64,000 nt of DNA from Pyrrhosoma nymphula. Lineage: Eukaryota; Arthropoda; Insecta; Odonata; Coenagrionidae. The notes beneath the pieces are model-generated. The model was given only the letters and a program-made list of their open reading frames with translations, was not told the DNA's origin and did no database searches. A program made the translations under genes and the position numbers. The stretch lies in the NCBI GenBank assembly GCA_963573305.1, contig OY754338.1, forward strand, positions 47,519,531 to 47,583,530, in the 5' to 3' direction. Below, piece after piece: positions 1 through 11,440 of the stretch (position 1 is the first letter of the stretch; each line of letters begins with the position of its first letter).

Positions 1-1529
1 TTCACGACTTGCCTTATGCATTCCATTCTTGGTACCCCTATGTAATTCTTCCCATTGATTTGTCTAACATCATTGTTTTCAATAGGGTATTGTGTGGTAA
101 AGTGCCAGTCCAGTGTCCAGTTAGTGTCTCTCTTGTTCTTCTTAGAGTTTTCCTCATACTTCTTTTCTGTCTAACACTTCATAAGACTTCTTTACTAGTG
201 ATTCTACAACGGAGAAGTACGGCGAAGAGTTAGAGAGAAATATCTTGCTCCCACTACCTTAAATGCAGGTGTCAAAGTGTCTACGTTTTCATAAATCTGC
301 AATACCTCTAAAGACTGTATTTACATCTCAGAAATATTTTTTTTAATTAGCTTTCGGTGTCAGTGTCAAACGGGGATAATCCCTCACGATTAGGATGGGA
401 TTTGATCATTGATTCTTGCGGTGTGCGGAGCAAGGTGTATTTCTGGGGTGGAAGAAAGGGAGAGGCTGGAGGGTTGAGTAGGAGAATGAGTGGGTTTATT
501 TTCCGCTCACTGCTTCTTTGTTATTTCATTTTGGAAAGTAACTCGCAATTCTTTCTGGTCGAGTTCCTTTCTCCCCTCTTATATACCGGGCGAAAAAGAT
601 TCCACCCAGTTCCCTAGGTCTCCCCCCCCCCTCCAATATGGCCTTGCGATATTCGAAGTTCAGTATCGCATTGCAATATGTCGAATGTATCGATAATGAC
701 GAGATATGTGTCATGATTTCACCTTTAATCCCCTGTACCGCATCAGACAGATGATAGAATTTCGCTTTAGACCCGATTGAAACTAATATTTTAGTGTGAG
801 GATTGATTATTACGCGCTTGATCTCTTCTTTCATCTCCCTTGTAGCTCTGTGGTATTCGAATATCATCATCGCATTACGATGTAACTACATGTATTATTT
901 CGATAATGGTGCGATATATTGAACGATGTCTACATTAAATCTTCTGTTTTACATTTGGCATATGATGGAATATGGCTTTAATCCTGATCAAAACCTATAT
1001 CTCGGTATGTGGAATACTTTCTTTGCTACTCGTTTGATGTCTTCTCTGATGCCTACACTGATGCATTCGAATAATCTGAAATCCACCTCATGGACTATCA
1101 CAGTCTCTAAATTTCAAGTCTATAGAGTCATATTTCTGGTTACCCTGTGGCATTACCGTCAACTTTACAGGCCGTTTTACACAAGACACTCCATTGCGCA
1201 GTGATATGTACAGAAATTGCGAAATTGCAGGCACGGAATAAGAGCAGGTGCTATGTTACTATTTTTGTTCATGCATTCACGCAGTCGCTCTTGCAAGTTC
1301 CCACTTTACACGACGTAATTTTCACAGCACATCCATCCATGCATCATCTGACTGTGCAGGAAAGTGTTATGTTTAAAACGGACTTCATAGTAAAACTTGG
1401 AATTTAAATTACGTGCTCATCACTTCTCGTAGTAAACCGCGTACTAGTTGCGCATAGAGTTGATGATTTTGTTTTAATTTACATATTTCGTATTTAAAAA
1501 TTTCGTAATTACAAATAAATTCCTGAAAT
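1..1529. other. no gene or element recognised
   Basis: Only short overlapping frames without family motifs are seen. A C-run lies near 620-632. Two phrases built from 'cgatattcgaa' and 'gatgta/gatatat' (about 640-710 and 850-925) echo the vocabulary of the satellite-like block that follows, so this may be its highly decayed edge. No splice-bounded exon could be argued. Confidence 0.5.
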
Positions 1530-2420
1530 GCATAATGCGTCGTATGACGTGGTATCGCAAAGCGATGTATCCCTTAGTCCGGTGGGTCAATGTTGAATTT
1601 CCAAGCTCGCGAATATCAAGCAATGTTTCACGAAGCCCAATGGCTCAGCACTGCATAGAGATACCTCTCGAATTTTGCATATTGAATTCGATGCATCGTA
1701 ATGTTGCACAGCTCTACTCCCCCCAACCCAAGCGGTATGTCGCTTAGTCCGGTGGCTTGACATGGATTGCCATATCGAACGAAATTTGTATATCGTGGTC
1801 GATACATCGTAATATTTCACAGCTCAAGTAACCTCAGTCCAAGCGACTTTTCTCATTTCCCGTTGTCTCGACATTGCGCTGCGATGTCTCTAGAATTTTG
1901 CTGCTAGCCCCATCCCAGCGATGTCTCGCATAGTTTGGTGGCTCGACACTACATTGCGATATCTCACGAATATTGCGTATGAATTTCGATACATCGCCAT
2001 ATCTCAGAGCCCCACTCCCCTTTCTGAATCTCCCATCTCTTCTTCCCGTCGTGTAACCGCAAGCCAAGCGCTTGGCATAAGAGTAAGGGTCTTAGTCGAT
2101 GCATCGTGATATTGCGGAGCCTCAAACGAAGCGATATTTCTCATTTCCCGGTGTCTCGACATTCTACTGTGATATCTCCTACAATTTTGTATATCGAATT
2201 CGTTGCATCGTAATATGTCACGTCCCTACTACCCCCAACACAAGCGATGTCTCGCGTAGCCAGGCGGCTCGACAGTCCTTGCGGTAACTCACAAGTATCG
2301 AGTATCAAATTCGTTACATCGTAATATCGCACGACCCCACTACCCTCTCAGAACCTCCCCATCTCACTTCCTCGTCGTCTCACCGCAGACCAAGCGCTCG
2401 ACATGTGAGTCAGGGTCGCC
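1530..2420. repeat. degenerate higher-order satellite-like array
   Basis: A subunit of roughly 105-110 bases recurs, anchored by variants of 'gatgcatcgtaatattgca'. Anchors are seen near 1691, 1802, 1990, 2098, 2202 and 2313. Larger blocks also repeat. The 'cccactcccctttctgaatc' block at about 2009 returns near 2335. The 'tctcatttcccgttgtctcg' block near 1852 returns near 2140. The 'ccaagcggtatgtcgcttag' block near 1728 returns near 2242. This is a higher-order organisation of diverged monomers, as in old satellites. The short frames inside it are not coding. The exact monomer length needs a dot plot. Confidence 0.65.
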
Positions 2421-3302
2421 GGGAAAAATGATGAAAATTTCAAATTTATTCCGGTCGACAGAGCTGCTCCCTTGGAGTTGTCCCCCTCCTTGACGAATTC
2501 CGAAACTTCATCTGCTGTCTTATTCCCTCCCCCACCCCGGCTTGACGTTCACTTTCTGCCGCCCCTGTTCATTTTACTCTCCCCCTTCGGTTCCCACTCG
2601 AATGCCAGTGCCCTCTTCTAAACCGTTATTTTCTACTGCGGCGAAATTTCCCGACTGCGGAATGACATCCCGCATCTCCGAATCCCAACCCTGTCAACTA
2701 TCCTCTCCACGCACCCCAACTCTTCCCTCAGGCTTATTTCCGCCACGACTCGGGTTGATTCAGTCCCTCCCATCGCTCTTCGTGGGCTGGGCTGAAGGTG
2801 ATAGAATACCAAACACCTTGGGCTGGGCTATAGAAAAAATATATCTCGACATTCTTTTCAGTCTTTAAATGAAGTTTTTCCTGGCCTATTATTATTTACT
2901 AGTATAGGTGCCCGTTTAATATCTACGGGAAGAATATTATCATTTACATTGATTTTAATAAACCATCCATATCTTATATATTGAAAATAATAATTTAGTT
3001 AATGGATATACACGGAATCCCGACTTAGACAATGAGTATGGTCATTATGGGGACGACTCAAAAACGCTAAAATATTGTGAAAAATCGTTACGTTTTGGCA
3101 AACACTTCGAAATTTCGACCGGAATACAAAATTCGATTGAAGGAATAAGAATATTTATTTTATTTTCTTTCTATTGGTACCTTTCCCAATAACAGAAAAC
3201 CACTATTTCTAATTTAATTTTGCAAATAATAAAAGGTCTGCAGCCAAATGAAGATTCAGCTTCATGTGTATTTCTTGTGTGAAAGTTACTGACATATATA
3301 TA
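2421..3302. other. no gene or element recognised
   Basis: A pyrimidine-rich part (about 2480-2790) passes into AT-rich sequence. The 108-residue frame at 2542-2868 (plus) is proline and serine rich, has no motif I recognise and looks like a low-complexity by-product. Confidence 0.5.
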
Positions 3303-3629
3303 CAGGGGCGTATTTACGGGGGGGGGGGCGAACGGGCCCGCCCCCCCCCCCTCCATCCCCCCCCATGACAAAAAATAGTTTAGTACAACTTTTAAAATGA
3401 TTTATAGTCCTTAATTACGTTGAAAATAAGAAAAATACAAAGAAAAAACACCAACAGATTACTGTAGGTATAAACGTATCATTCTGAGTACACGTCTCAA
3501 ATAATATTCTTTTTCAATGTTAATACAGTTGATTCTGTGAGCTGAAGAACCAGTAACCTAACTCCTTATGCTACCCTCTATGTGGTTCGACCGCACTTTC
3601 TTTAAAAATACGTTTTTTTCTGTTTTCAT

Positions 3630-4270
3630 GCAATTAAAAGCAGATATTTTTCAGATGAATGCTGATGAAAGAGAAAATTTGTTAAAAAGAGCCTGGATAC
3701 CTGATGAAAATTTTCAATTCCCCTCCACTGAGTTCGGAAAACGCAAATTGAAGTTCCAGTATAGTTAGCTCAAAAACAAAGATTGACTTATTTACTTTAA
3801 ACCTCTTGACGGAGCATTCTGCAAATTTAGTTTTGTGGGAGACAAGGGCTACTTTTACGAGGGCATAGAGATGGAGACCCCATAAATATCTACCACGAGG
3901 TTATTGAGAATGAAGGCAATTCCCGGGCTTTATTAAGGATGAGGGTTGAAAGTGGAGATTCAACATTGAAAGAAGTATAATGAATGCATCAAAAATGCCA
4001 CTTATACAAGTTCAGTTGCTCAAAATGACATAATATCTGCATTTAATAATGGAATATTAGATAAATTGGTGAACAAAGCGAAGTGTTTTTCGGTAATTGC
4101 TGATGAAACAATATATGTACTTTGCACTAACTGACATTGTGTGCAGGATATGTTGAATTAGAGGCTGAAAATAAGGCTTAAGAAAATATTTTCTACAATT
4201 TGTGCCTATAAATGACTTGACTGGAGAATGAATAAGTGATGTGACTGCGGAATGTAAGGAGTTAGGACAC
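3630..4270 (+). pseudogene. hAT transposase remnant (ZMYM1-like)
   Basis: The frame around 3658-3765 encodes RAWIPDENFQFPSTEFGK, which matches the segment just before the TTF-type zinc finger in ZMYM1-like hAT transposases. After stops and frame changes, about 4005-4112 encodes NNGILDKLVNKAKCFSVI followed by ADET, the conserved start of the RNase-H-like catalytic domain, whose first acidic residue is the D of ADET. A further piece near 4200-4225 resembles the following strand (VPINDLTGE). The zinc finger itself, the insertion domain and the C-terminal dimerisation region are missing. The transposase would have cut and joined its own ends. Here it is clearly inactivated. Confidence 0.8.
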
Positions 4271-4295
4271 ATCTATGAGTAGGTACCAAGTATAA

Positions 4296-4543
4296 CATTC
4301 ACTCAGTGATTCAACCCGAAGGTTGGTATTTGATAGGTGAGAGTAGAGCTCACCCCGTACTAAGCCACATGCGTGTGAATTTCACACATTCAGGGTATGG
4401 GGGCCAGTTCCTTTCCCTGGGCCACCTCGCACTCCGAGGATTATTTTTTGTTCAGGGGCGTCCAAAGGCTTCACCCAGATTTTAACCCGGGACCTTTCGA
4501 TCAGTAGCCAAGCGCTCTACCGACTAGGCCACCACGCTCCCCT
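4296..4543 (-). mobile_element. tRNA-derived SINE with perfect 8-bp target duplication
   Basis: Read on the minus strand, the element starts at 4543 with a tRNA-like head. It has an A box (TGGCCTAGTCGG) followed by GTAGAGCGCTTGGCTACTGA, and a B box in CCCGGGTTAAAATCTGGG. A unique body of about 170 bases follows. Perfect direct repeats AAGTATAA flank it (4288-4295 and 4544-4551). It sits inside the hAT remnant and is therefore younger than it. A SINE has no protein and would use pol III transcription and a partner LINE for movement. Confidence 0.9.
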
Positions 4544-4787
4544 AAGTATAATCTTAACAACATCAAAATAAATTTGCTATTTATGTTATTTAAAAGCTGT
4601 AAGCTGTAGGTAAATACGTAAGTTAAAGAAGTCCCTGGATATACGTAGAAATACGTTCAAATAGAGTTTTCTAGGTACAAAAACATTAAGTTTTCCCCAG
4701 AACCCCCGGAATGATCGTCCGCCCCCCCCCCCCCCCAATGGCGGAATTTTCGTCCCCCCCCAAAGGCAATTCCTAGATACGCCACTG

Positions 4788-5820
4788 TATGAATACACAT
4801 CGGTGACTATTATAGTAGGTTTTTAGAGGTGATATACCAGGAGAGGTAGGTACCGGCGGTGAAGGATGAGCCCAGCGGAGTTGTCTCAAAGTTGCGGGTT
4901 TTACGAGTACTGTAAGTGTTAATAGGGTTTATTTACCTTATACCTACTTCTCGTGGGTAGGTATAATTTCAACCGTTAAAAGTAGTGCGACCATAGCCAC
5001 AATTCCTTTCAATATTCCGGTGACATGAATTCTAGTGGATGAAATTGTTAGTCCTTAGTGCTCATTTTTTAAGTTGGCATGGAGTGTCAGTGCCCAAGTT
5101 TACGATGTACATACATACTAAATGAGGTCATTTTGGATGGAAATGTATTCAGAAAGTTATCAAATATTTCCGATTTTCATTCTTTCTGTCGCCGATTCTC
5201 GTTAAGAAATAATTCGCAGACTGCGACCGGCCGCCTGCGGCTTTTGCCAACGTTGCCCACGACTTGGGCCGGCACTGCGTAGGAGTATACTAATGTGCAT
5301 AGATTTTTATCCACTTCGGTGTTTCTATTTTTTTAGTTTTGTTCTTATAACAATTTTTAGTATCTCTTCGACTCTTGTACGATATAAACATTTACGCTAC
5401 GTCGTTACGCTGTCCGCGTATACTAACTCAGCGGTTGATACAGCGTTCAGCCGATGGAAAAAGTAGCTTTGTACTGTGTAGGGATACCACAATGAGGAAG
5501 TTTTAAAAGAGACGCATTCGGAAATACAACCTCACCGTCTGGTGCGCTGTAGGATTCTTAAGTGCTTTTAGCTCGGCGGCTGCGGATTCCCCGCCTGCTT
5601 GCTTGGCTAGATGTTTGAGCGACGCGTACAGGAGGGACGAGGGACGAACAAGAAGAGACGCTCTCGACGTAAGGGGTAGGGGGTTGAGGAATCGGGGAAA
5701 AAAACATAAGAGCAACGCATCGCTTTTGTCTCCCGTATGAAAAAGAGAACGCCGACGCCCACCGCGGAAGCCGACCACAAAAAGGAGGCGCTATCGGTTT
5801 TTTTATTTTTTCCCCCATGT
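4788..5820. other. no gene recognised; CpG-rich from about 5560
   Basis: Sequence is AT-rich to about 5400, then CpG-rich. Frames open on the minus strand (5503-5778 and 5558-5818) overlap each other in different phases, which argues for base composition rather than coding. A promoter or noncoding exon is possible but cannot be shown. Confidence 0.4.
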
Positions 5821-5869
5821 TAATTTGAATCCCTTGTACCCTTACGCGGCACGATCCGGAATGGCCGAC

Positions 5870-7050
5870 GGCGAAGATAAAGCGGGGAGAGGCCGTAGTG
5901 TCGTGCGACGCCGAGACTGTTGCGAACCCCTATGTAGTAGCCCCTCTCCCCTTTTCCGTCCGAACATGATATCTCATCGCCGTTCATCCCGCGCGCCGGA
6001 ATATCCCCCTCATTCCGACAGCGTCGTCTTTAGAATCCTTTGCTTCCTCGTTCAAGCAACCCCGCGTTATCCGTTTGGTTTTATCCTCCAAAAATATGAA
6101 GAATGTTGCATCCGGTGGAGATGCAGTTTTCAATTACAACTTAAACTCTCTGACAAAACAATGAAGTAGTTATCGACTGAAGTAATAGCAAAATGATGAG
6201 GATGCCTTTGGGAATACCTAAAGGGAGCGTAATAGGCCCCAGTAATTCCCTTTCACATCGACGAAATTTTCTTTTATAATATTAACAAAATGAGACAGAC
6301 ACATACGGCTGACGAGGATGCAGTACCTAATTTCAATTGAAATTCTCCGCCAAAAATAGAAGATATCAGCTATAATAGTCCCAACGTAGAGAGGATGGCA
6401 TTGGGCGTACATCAAATGGGTCTAATAGACCCCAATTAAATCCTTACAAACATTGATGGCATTTTTTTGTCCATTATCGGAAAAATTCGACGTTTATTCC
6501 TGTCGAGGTTATTAACCTAAAAATTACAGCAAAAGAGAGCGTCAAAGCTCTTCCGTTTATTTATATTCTTCAGAAAAATCCTGGTGGTCTCTAATCTCCG
6601 TCTTTGGACATCTATTCTCATTACTTTTACCACGCCACTTTCTCTCATTGTGGTTGACACCTGCTCACTACCGTGCGAGTGGCTAGAACATGTGGTGGGG
6701 TTGTTAAGATACCAGCCATGTGTAGGTAGGTAATATAAAAAAATGGGAGCTAGTTGGTATGGTGCCTGAAGTACAGGCTTTTCATCCCAAGGTGTCGCGC
6801 GATGTGGAGATGTCGCTGTATAATAAGGGATGCGCATACCCCTTTACAACCAGCCCCTCTCCTCTCTTCCGTCTGAAACATGATCCTTCATCACACTTCA
6901 TCCCTCGCGCCGAAATATCTCCCCTAATTCCAACAGTCTCGACTTTTCAACCCTCTGAACGCCTCCCCCACTGCCTAATCCACAATGCCAGGCGTATCGT
7001 TTTTTCCTCCGAAAAATGCTGCATCCATAGACGTTGTCTTTTTCCATTTC
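5870..7050 (+). repeat. diverged direct repeat pair with internal tandem repeat
   Basis: The block at about 5900-6130 resembles the block at about 6785-7045, sharing 'agcccctctccccttttccg' versus 'agcccctctcctctcttccg', then 'cgcgccggaatatccccct' versus 'cgcgccgaaatatctcccct', then 'gttgcatccggtggagatg' versus 'gctgcatccatagacgttg'. Between them, a unit of about 197 bases is repeated twice (about 6115-6310 and 6313-6500), seen in 'gaggatgcctttgggaatac' versus 'gaggatggcattgggcgtac'. Both frames crossing the copies are open (5825-6169 and 6759-7076), but the encoded peptides diverge through frameshifts, so I read them as repeat DNA rather than paralogous exons. Confidence 0.6.
6670..6735 (-). 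mobile_element. LINE 3' tail fragment
   Basis: The stretch 'gtggtggggttgttaagata' followed by ccagcc matches, with substitutions, the 3' end at 17610-17640 ('gtggcggggggtgttaggac' then accagcc) of the LINE copy that still has coding sequence. The orientation is the same as that copy (coding strand minus). Confidence 0.5.
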
Positions 7051-7800
7051 TGCGTGATTCTCAGTTCCTCTCCTGATTATGGTTGTTTGAGTGAGATTTT
7101 TCCCTAGTCGTAATAAAGACCATATTCGAATTTTATTTTATAATTTCAGCAGATGTAAGAAGCATGAATAAAATATTGTTTTATTATTGGCGCAAAAATA
7201 TTGTTTTATATGACTGAAATTCTCAGTGATTAACTTTGCATAAATAATTATTGACAAACGCACTAGTTTACTTTCAACCGCATTTTTGTCCGTGCTTATG
7301 TCGATAAATATTTTCCTCCTCTATTGTCTCCACTTTTTTTATATGGGTTTATTACAAAGCCACGAAAATTCCTTTTCAAAGATTTTCATGGCTTACATTG
7401 GACTTCCAAGCCAAACTCATGCTCAGAATTCTCTGATACACTGTATTTGATGCTTATCATCTCATCAGTAGCAGGGTAAAATCACTTCATAGAGTTCCAT
7501 CTACTTCTCGTAGTGCGTAAATAACTCAAAATATAAGACTATGGGCTAGGATTCCAAATGGTGGGAACGCCAGGAAATATATTTTCTCCTGCCGGTTAAG
7601 TCTTCCTTCGTGGCTGGGTTGACTTGTCTCATCCGGTCCTTTTTTTTCTCCCACGCAGTGGTCGACCTTTTCAGTCATAGAGCTTACGTTCAGAATTCGG
7701 CTACTCTTTCCCGCGCCCTGTTTCTCGACGAAGCGGCCATCAATGACTGAACGGATCTTACACCCTGCATTCTTTGTAAATCTTTCCAGTATCTTCATAC
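7051..7800. other. no gene or element recognised
   Basis: AT-rich DNA. The 90-residue minus frame at 7526-7798 carries no motif I recognise. Confidence 0.5.
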
Positions 7801-7975
7801 ATTGTGAAAGAGCTTCTTAAGAAGAGGAATTAGGAATCTTAAGGAGGATTTCTTATTATAAGTCTTAAGAACAAGAGAGAGTGTGTATGAAGTAATGCAT
7901 GAATATGACGGAAGCAAGGGAAGTTTGCAAGGATAGGGCATTATAGAGGAAATTATTTAAATTAAAGCCTGTTTT
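7800..7975 (+). pseudogene. LINE ORF2 C-terminal scrap
   Basis: In one plus-strand frame the region encodes CMNMTEAREVCKDRAL with stops on both sides. This is the C-terminal signature (CMNVTEA.EVCKDRA.W) of the non-LTR retrotransposon family whose other pieces occur at 29084-29215 and, more weakly, near 59491-59514. The overlapping minus frame at 7865-8248 (127 residues) therefore runs antisense through a LINE tail at its 3' side. I recognise no domain in it. Confidence 0.6.
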
Positions 7976-8720
7976 CTTAACGCCGAGAATTAAGCTCTTT
8001 TGAGTATGCTTTCCCCGAAGGGGAACAGCGTGATAGATATGTATGTATGTATCTTCATAGTCATACTCTTCCATTTCCACATCGAGCATAGACATAATAG
8101 TCTCCGGAAGAAATTTGAATGGCACAATTTCAAATTCTATTGAAGCAAATAGCATGTGGGTAAAAAACGTTCTTGCTTTTAATAAGCCATCAAATCCTAG
8201 AGTTTTTTGAATAAGTGTGATTTCTTGCCCAAATTCTTGCACTTCCAATGCATGCCCACTGGTTGTAACACCTCTTGAATCACCTACATCATATTCTTAT
8301 TACCGTACCCGCTGATATGCCTGGCTTTTGCCCTTATAAAGGTTTTTTTAGAAAGTTGTTATTAATTAAAGGCTCTTTGCGTGTTGCCTTTCGTTGCTCT
8401 ATTACCCGTTTTGTAATGGGCTTCAAAACATCGAAAAGTTCACTTTTTGCTTCTTATTTTTAATAATTTGCTTTCAAAAAGTGTCGAGGGTTCCCTACTC
8501 CCAAATTATAAAATTCCATTCTTCAAGTTAAGACATTTCTAACGCCAAAAATAATCTGTGATAGTGAATACTTTGTGTGGGTTGAAATATGATTGGCATG
8601 TATATATCCTGCGACCGTCAAAGTAGTTCCAAACTTGCTCCAATCCCTCTACCCAGACCTCCTTACTTTCCTTTTCATTCCTAAAATCAATTTCTTCTAC
8701 TACCAGCTCCACCTTCCTCC
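7976..8720. other. unassigned; long minus frame without known domain
   Basis: A minus-strand frame of 127 residues from 8248 to 7865 has an acidic middle with a run of glutamate, aspartate and tyrosine residues. I recognise no family, and its end is antisense to a LINE tail. No splice sites or paralogue support it. Treat it as a chance frame unless a transcript is found. Confidence 0.35.
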
Positions 8721-8729
8721 TTCGTAGGC

Positions 8730-8980
8730 GTGGCTTTGTGTCTAATCCCTCGGCTCCCTTTTTAAAACCTCAGCACTAAACCTATTCGTGCCCACGCCTC
8801 CCCGTTTCCTCTGGCGCGATGAGAGCAGCCGGATGCCGCAGGGACTCGTTCTGGGTCCCCCCCAACTGTTTCGTAACGCCCACCCGCATTGCCCCTCTTT
8901 AAAGGGTCGTCTGCCGGAGGAGTTCAAAGCCTTTAACACGCGGAGCTTCGTCCTGGACAAATTTGAGGATACTCGTTAGC
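8730..8980 (+). other. CpG-rich patch with a short RT-like peptide
   Basis: The patch is richer in CpG than its surroundings and is open on both strands. The plus frame at 8788-8979 encodes WRDESSRMPQGLVLGP, which resembles the reverse-transcriptase motif W-R-x-x-x-S-x-x-P-Q-G-S-V-L-G-P of LINEs. The flanking residues do not continue the RT domain, so this is either a tiny 5'- and 3'-truncated LINE scrap or a coincidence. Confidence 0.3.
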
Positions 8981-11300
8981 ATTATAGCACAACAGTGTCT
9001 TGTACAGGACCAGCTGGCTCATGCATAACGCTAGCTCACGCTTTATCGCGGGAAGGTATGATAATATCCTTAATTTTAATAATTAGTGCGGTCCTAGCCG
9101 GTACTTTCTCTTACCAAGACCGAGTCGCTATTGACCGTAGGTGTTTACGTCTCTCACGTCGCGTCTTTTAATTGTCAACACTAGGGCATACCATTAATTA
9201 GAGATCATGCAAGTTCTCTATGACTGTGTGATTGCTTCAAAGAAGGGTCTCTTCATGCTCAGGCTTTTCCGAGGTGGACGATACTTCTGGAAATTTGGCT
9301 GCTTTGGTGTAATGGCATGAGATCGATTTACTGGATATTTGAGTGAATTTGCATAGTTCTAGCTGCTTCCCCTCAGACACCGTTATCCTCATATTTCCAT
9401 CCAGGAAGTGTATTTTATTTTATTATCTCATGCTATATGTTTGACCTTGAAATTTAATTTTACTTTTTAAAGGCGTTATTTAAAGTAAGTTATATAACTT
9501 TTTAAATTTCATGTGATCTTTTTTTGTTTTTTGTTTTGTGTGTTTTGTGATTCATAAGAAAATATTTTTATCCCGCTACTAAGAGACTTTTATTTTACTG
9601 TAAACATTATCTTTCTATCTCTACTGCCTTGCGTCTCATCGATTATGGAAGCTGGATAAATTCTTATTCCTACAATACGCCTTACATCTTATTAGTTCAC
9701 TCAAAATTACATTTACAAGGAGATGTTTGGGTACATTTAAGGTGCATACTCCTTAATTGTAGTTCACCATCCCATTAGCAAAAGATTTTTTTTTACCTAT
9801 ACCTGTAGTTCTCTAATTTCATAGGGTATAAAGGCTTCTTAAAGTCTTCGGTCCCAACCTGGTGTGCATTCAATATAATTAAAAGCTACTTACCTGTGAA
9901 GTTCATACTTTTAAATGTACTGCACCTACATTTAGTGAAAAAACAACGTCATTCCATGAAAATATTTCTTGTTAAAAATAGCGCGCGCTCTACGGTGTCA
10001 AAAACACTACGCCATCGAGGAAAATGTCGTATGACGTCACGGGACGGTATTGCTACGAGTAATCCGACGCGTTTTAATGACAAGTTTAGCTGATTTCATC
10101 ATATTATGTGAAAAGAATCGTTTTTTGTTTCTTTGATGGAAGAAAACGAACTGGTATGATTTGATCTTTCCTGTCGAAATATACGTAGAGCAGGTGCGAT
10201 ATATGCGATACCGTACAGTGACGTCGGACCATGGAGATGCCGTTTTTGATCACGTTACTATTGAAGTGTTATGCTCTTTTTTTAAGGCTTCAATTTAAGG
10301 CCTTTAATCGTATGTATAGATTATATTTTTGAGTTTTTAGAGAAATTGTCGGTCATGTGCACTACTCAATTGTGATGAATGAATTTAGCATTAGCGTGAA
10401 CGGCATTGCGCTTTTATACAGTTGGGGAGACGGAATGGCGTCAGTGCAGGCAAGTTTGATGGACGATGTGGGAAAAGGAGGATAGTTCAGACCCACCAGC
10501 GGGGAATAATTAATGAAAAAAGAAATAAGGCTGAGAAGTGCATATAAGTTCGTGTTTTTCGTGTGGGGAAAAACTTTGATGGAATTTCCCTGTGCGGCGG
10601 ATGCGTTTCCTCTCTTTTCGTCTTTTTTCCCAAACTCCATCCTTTTTACGGAATTCCGAACTCTTTTGTTTTTGCTTTTTTTCTATCCGCAGCTTCCCGC
10701 GGCGCTCCAAGCGGTACATTTCCCTCTGCCCGCCTGAGTGTGAGGAAAACTCAGCCTTCACCCAAAAGTTGTCTCTCGACGGTTTTCTATTTTTTATATT
10801 TTTACGTTAGGAATTGTTGTTTAATCGCCCCCGCTTTGTTTGTCCTCTTTTGTTTTTTGTTGCCGTTCAAAAGTTTCGTTGGATGTGGCCGTGAATTAAT
10901 TAAATGGAGTGGGCTTTGAAGCTATGAATTATTTTCGTCCGCAGTTGGGTTTCTTACGCTTTATCCCGTTTGTAGCACGGGTGGAGTAAAAAGCCGATAT
11001 AAATTCAGAATTCGTTAATCGGTTTGGATGTGGCTTCTTCGCTCTTTTGATTAACTTCTAGCTTGAATGGTCTGTGATCTATTCCTCAAACTCGCGAACG
11101 GCGTAAATGTATTGGAAATTGGTTAATTCTCGTCAACAAAACTTGGGAGAGATTCAGGAAGAGCGGGAAATATGAAATTATGTGCAATAATTTAATAACT
11201 TTGAATTGCAGTAGTGAGATGTCGAAGAAAAGCTGTTTTGTGTTTTTTCATCACAACATTCTCCTCAAAAACAATTAATAAATTATTCATATTAATTCAT
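8981..11300. other. no gene or element recognised
   Basis: AT-rich, non-repetitive sequence with T-rich tracts. The frames at 10510-10919 on both strands arise from a T-rich/A-rich tract and have low complexity (phenylalanine and leucine runs). No exon or mobile element could be supported. Confidence 0.5.
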
Positions 11301-11307
11301 TCAAAGT

Positions 11308-11440
11308 ATTTCGTAATGAGATTGGCTAATGTAGTGGTTATAGGAGTTACTTCGTACCATGAGGGCCAGAGTTTGAATCCCAGCAGTGATGGATTTTGGC
11401 CATCTCAAATCAGACAGTTAAATGAAAATGGGAAAATCAT
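11308..11440 (+). mobile_element. tRNA-derived SINE fragment
   Basis: TTGGCTAATGTAGTGGTTAT resembles a pol III A box with its D-arm, and 33 bases later GAGTTTGAATCCC resembles a B box. Spacing fits a tRNA head followed by a SINE body ('ggccatctcaaatcagacag'). No clear target duplication was found, and it is too imperfect for a functional tRNA gene. Confidence 0.6.

Larger units (their letters stand above)
3303..4787 (+). mobile_element. decayed hAT-superfamily transposon with nested SINE
   Basis: The left end reads CAGGGGCGTATTTACG. The right end, read on the minus strand, is CAGTGGCGTATCTAGG, a matching inverted terminus of the hAT type. Flanks are tatatata (3295-3302) and tatgaata (4788-4795), which agree at 6 of 8 positions as expected for an old 8-bp hAT target duplication. 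Long G or C runs lie just inside both ends. Internally there is a broken transposase of the ZMYM1/TTF-zinc-finger hAT type, and a SINE inserted at 4296-4543 lies inside. The element is dead: it has stops, is far shorter than an autonomous copy and has an interrupted coding region. Confidence 0.8.

Noticed and set aside
4471..4543. Functional tRNA gene on the minus strand
   Set aside because: A and B boxes are present, but stem pairing is poor and a SINE body with target duplications follows, so it is a SINE head.
7865..8248. 127-residue minus frame as a host gene
   Set aside because: Antisense to a LINE tail at one end, no domain, no splice context.
10362..10919. Several 70-118-residue frames
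   Set aside because: They overlap on both strands in a T-rich/A-rich tract and encode low-complexity peptides.
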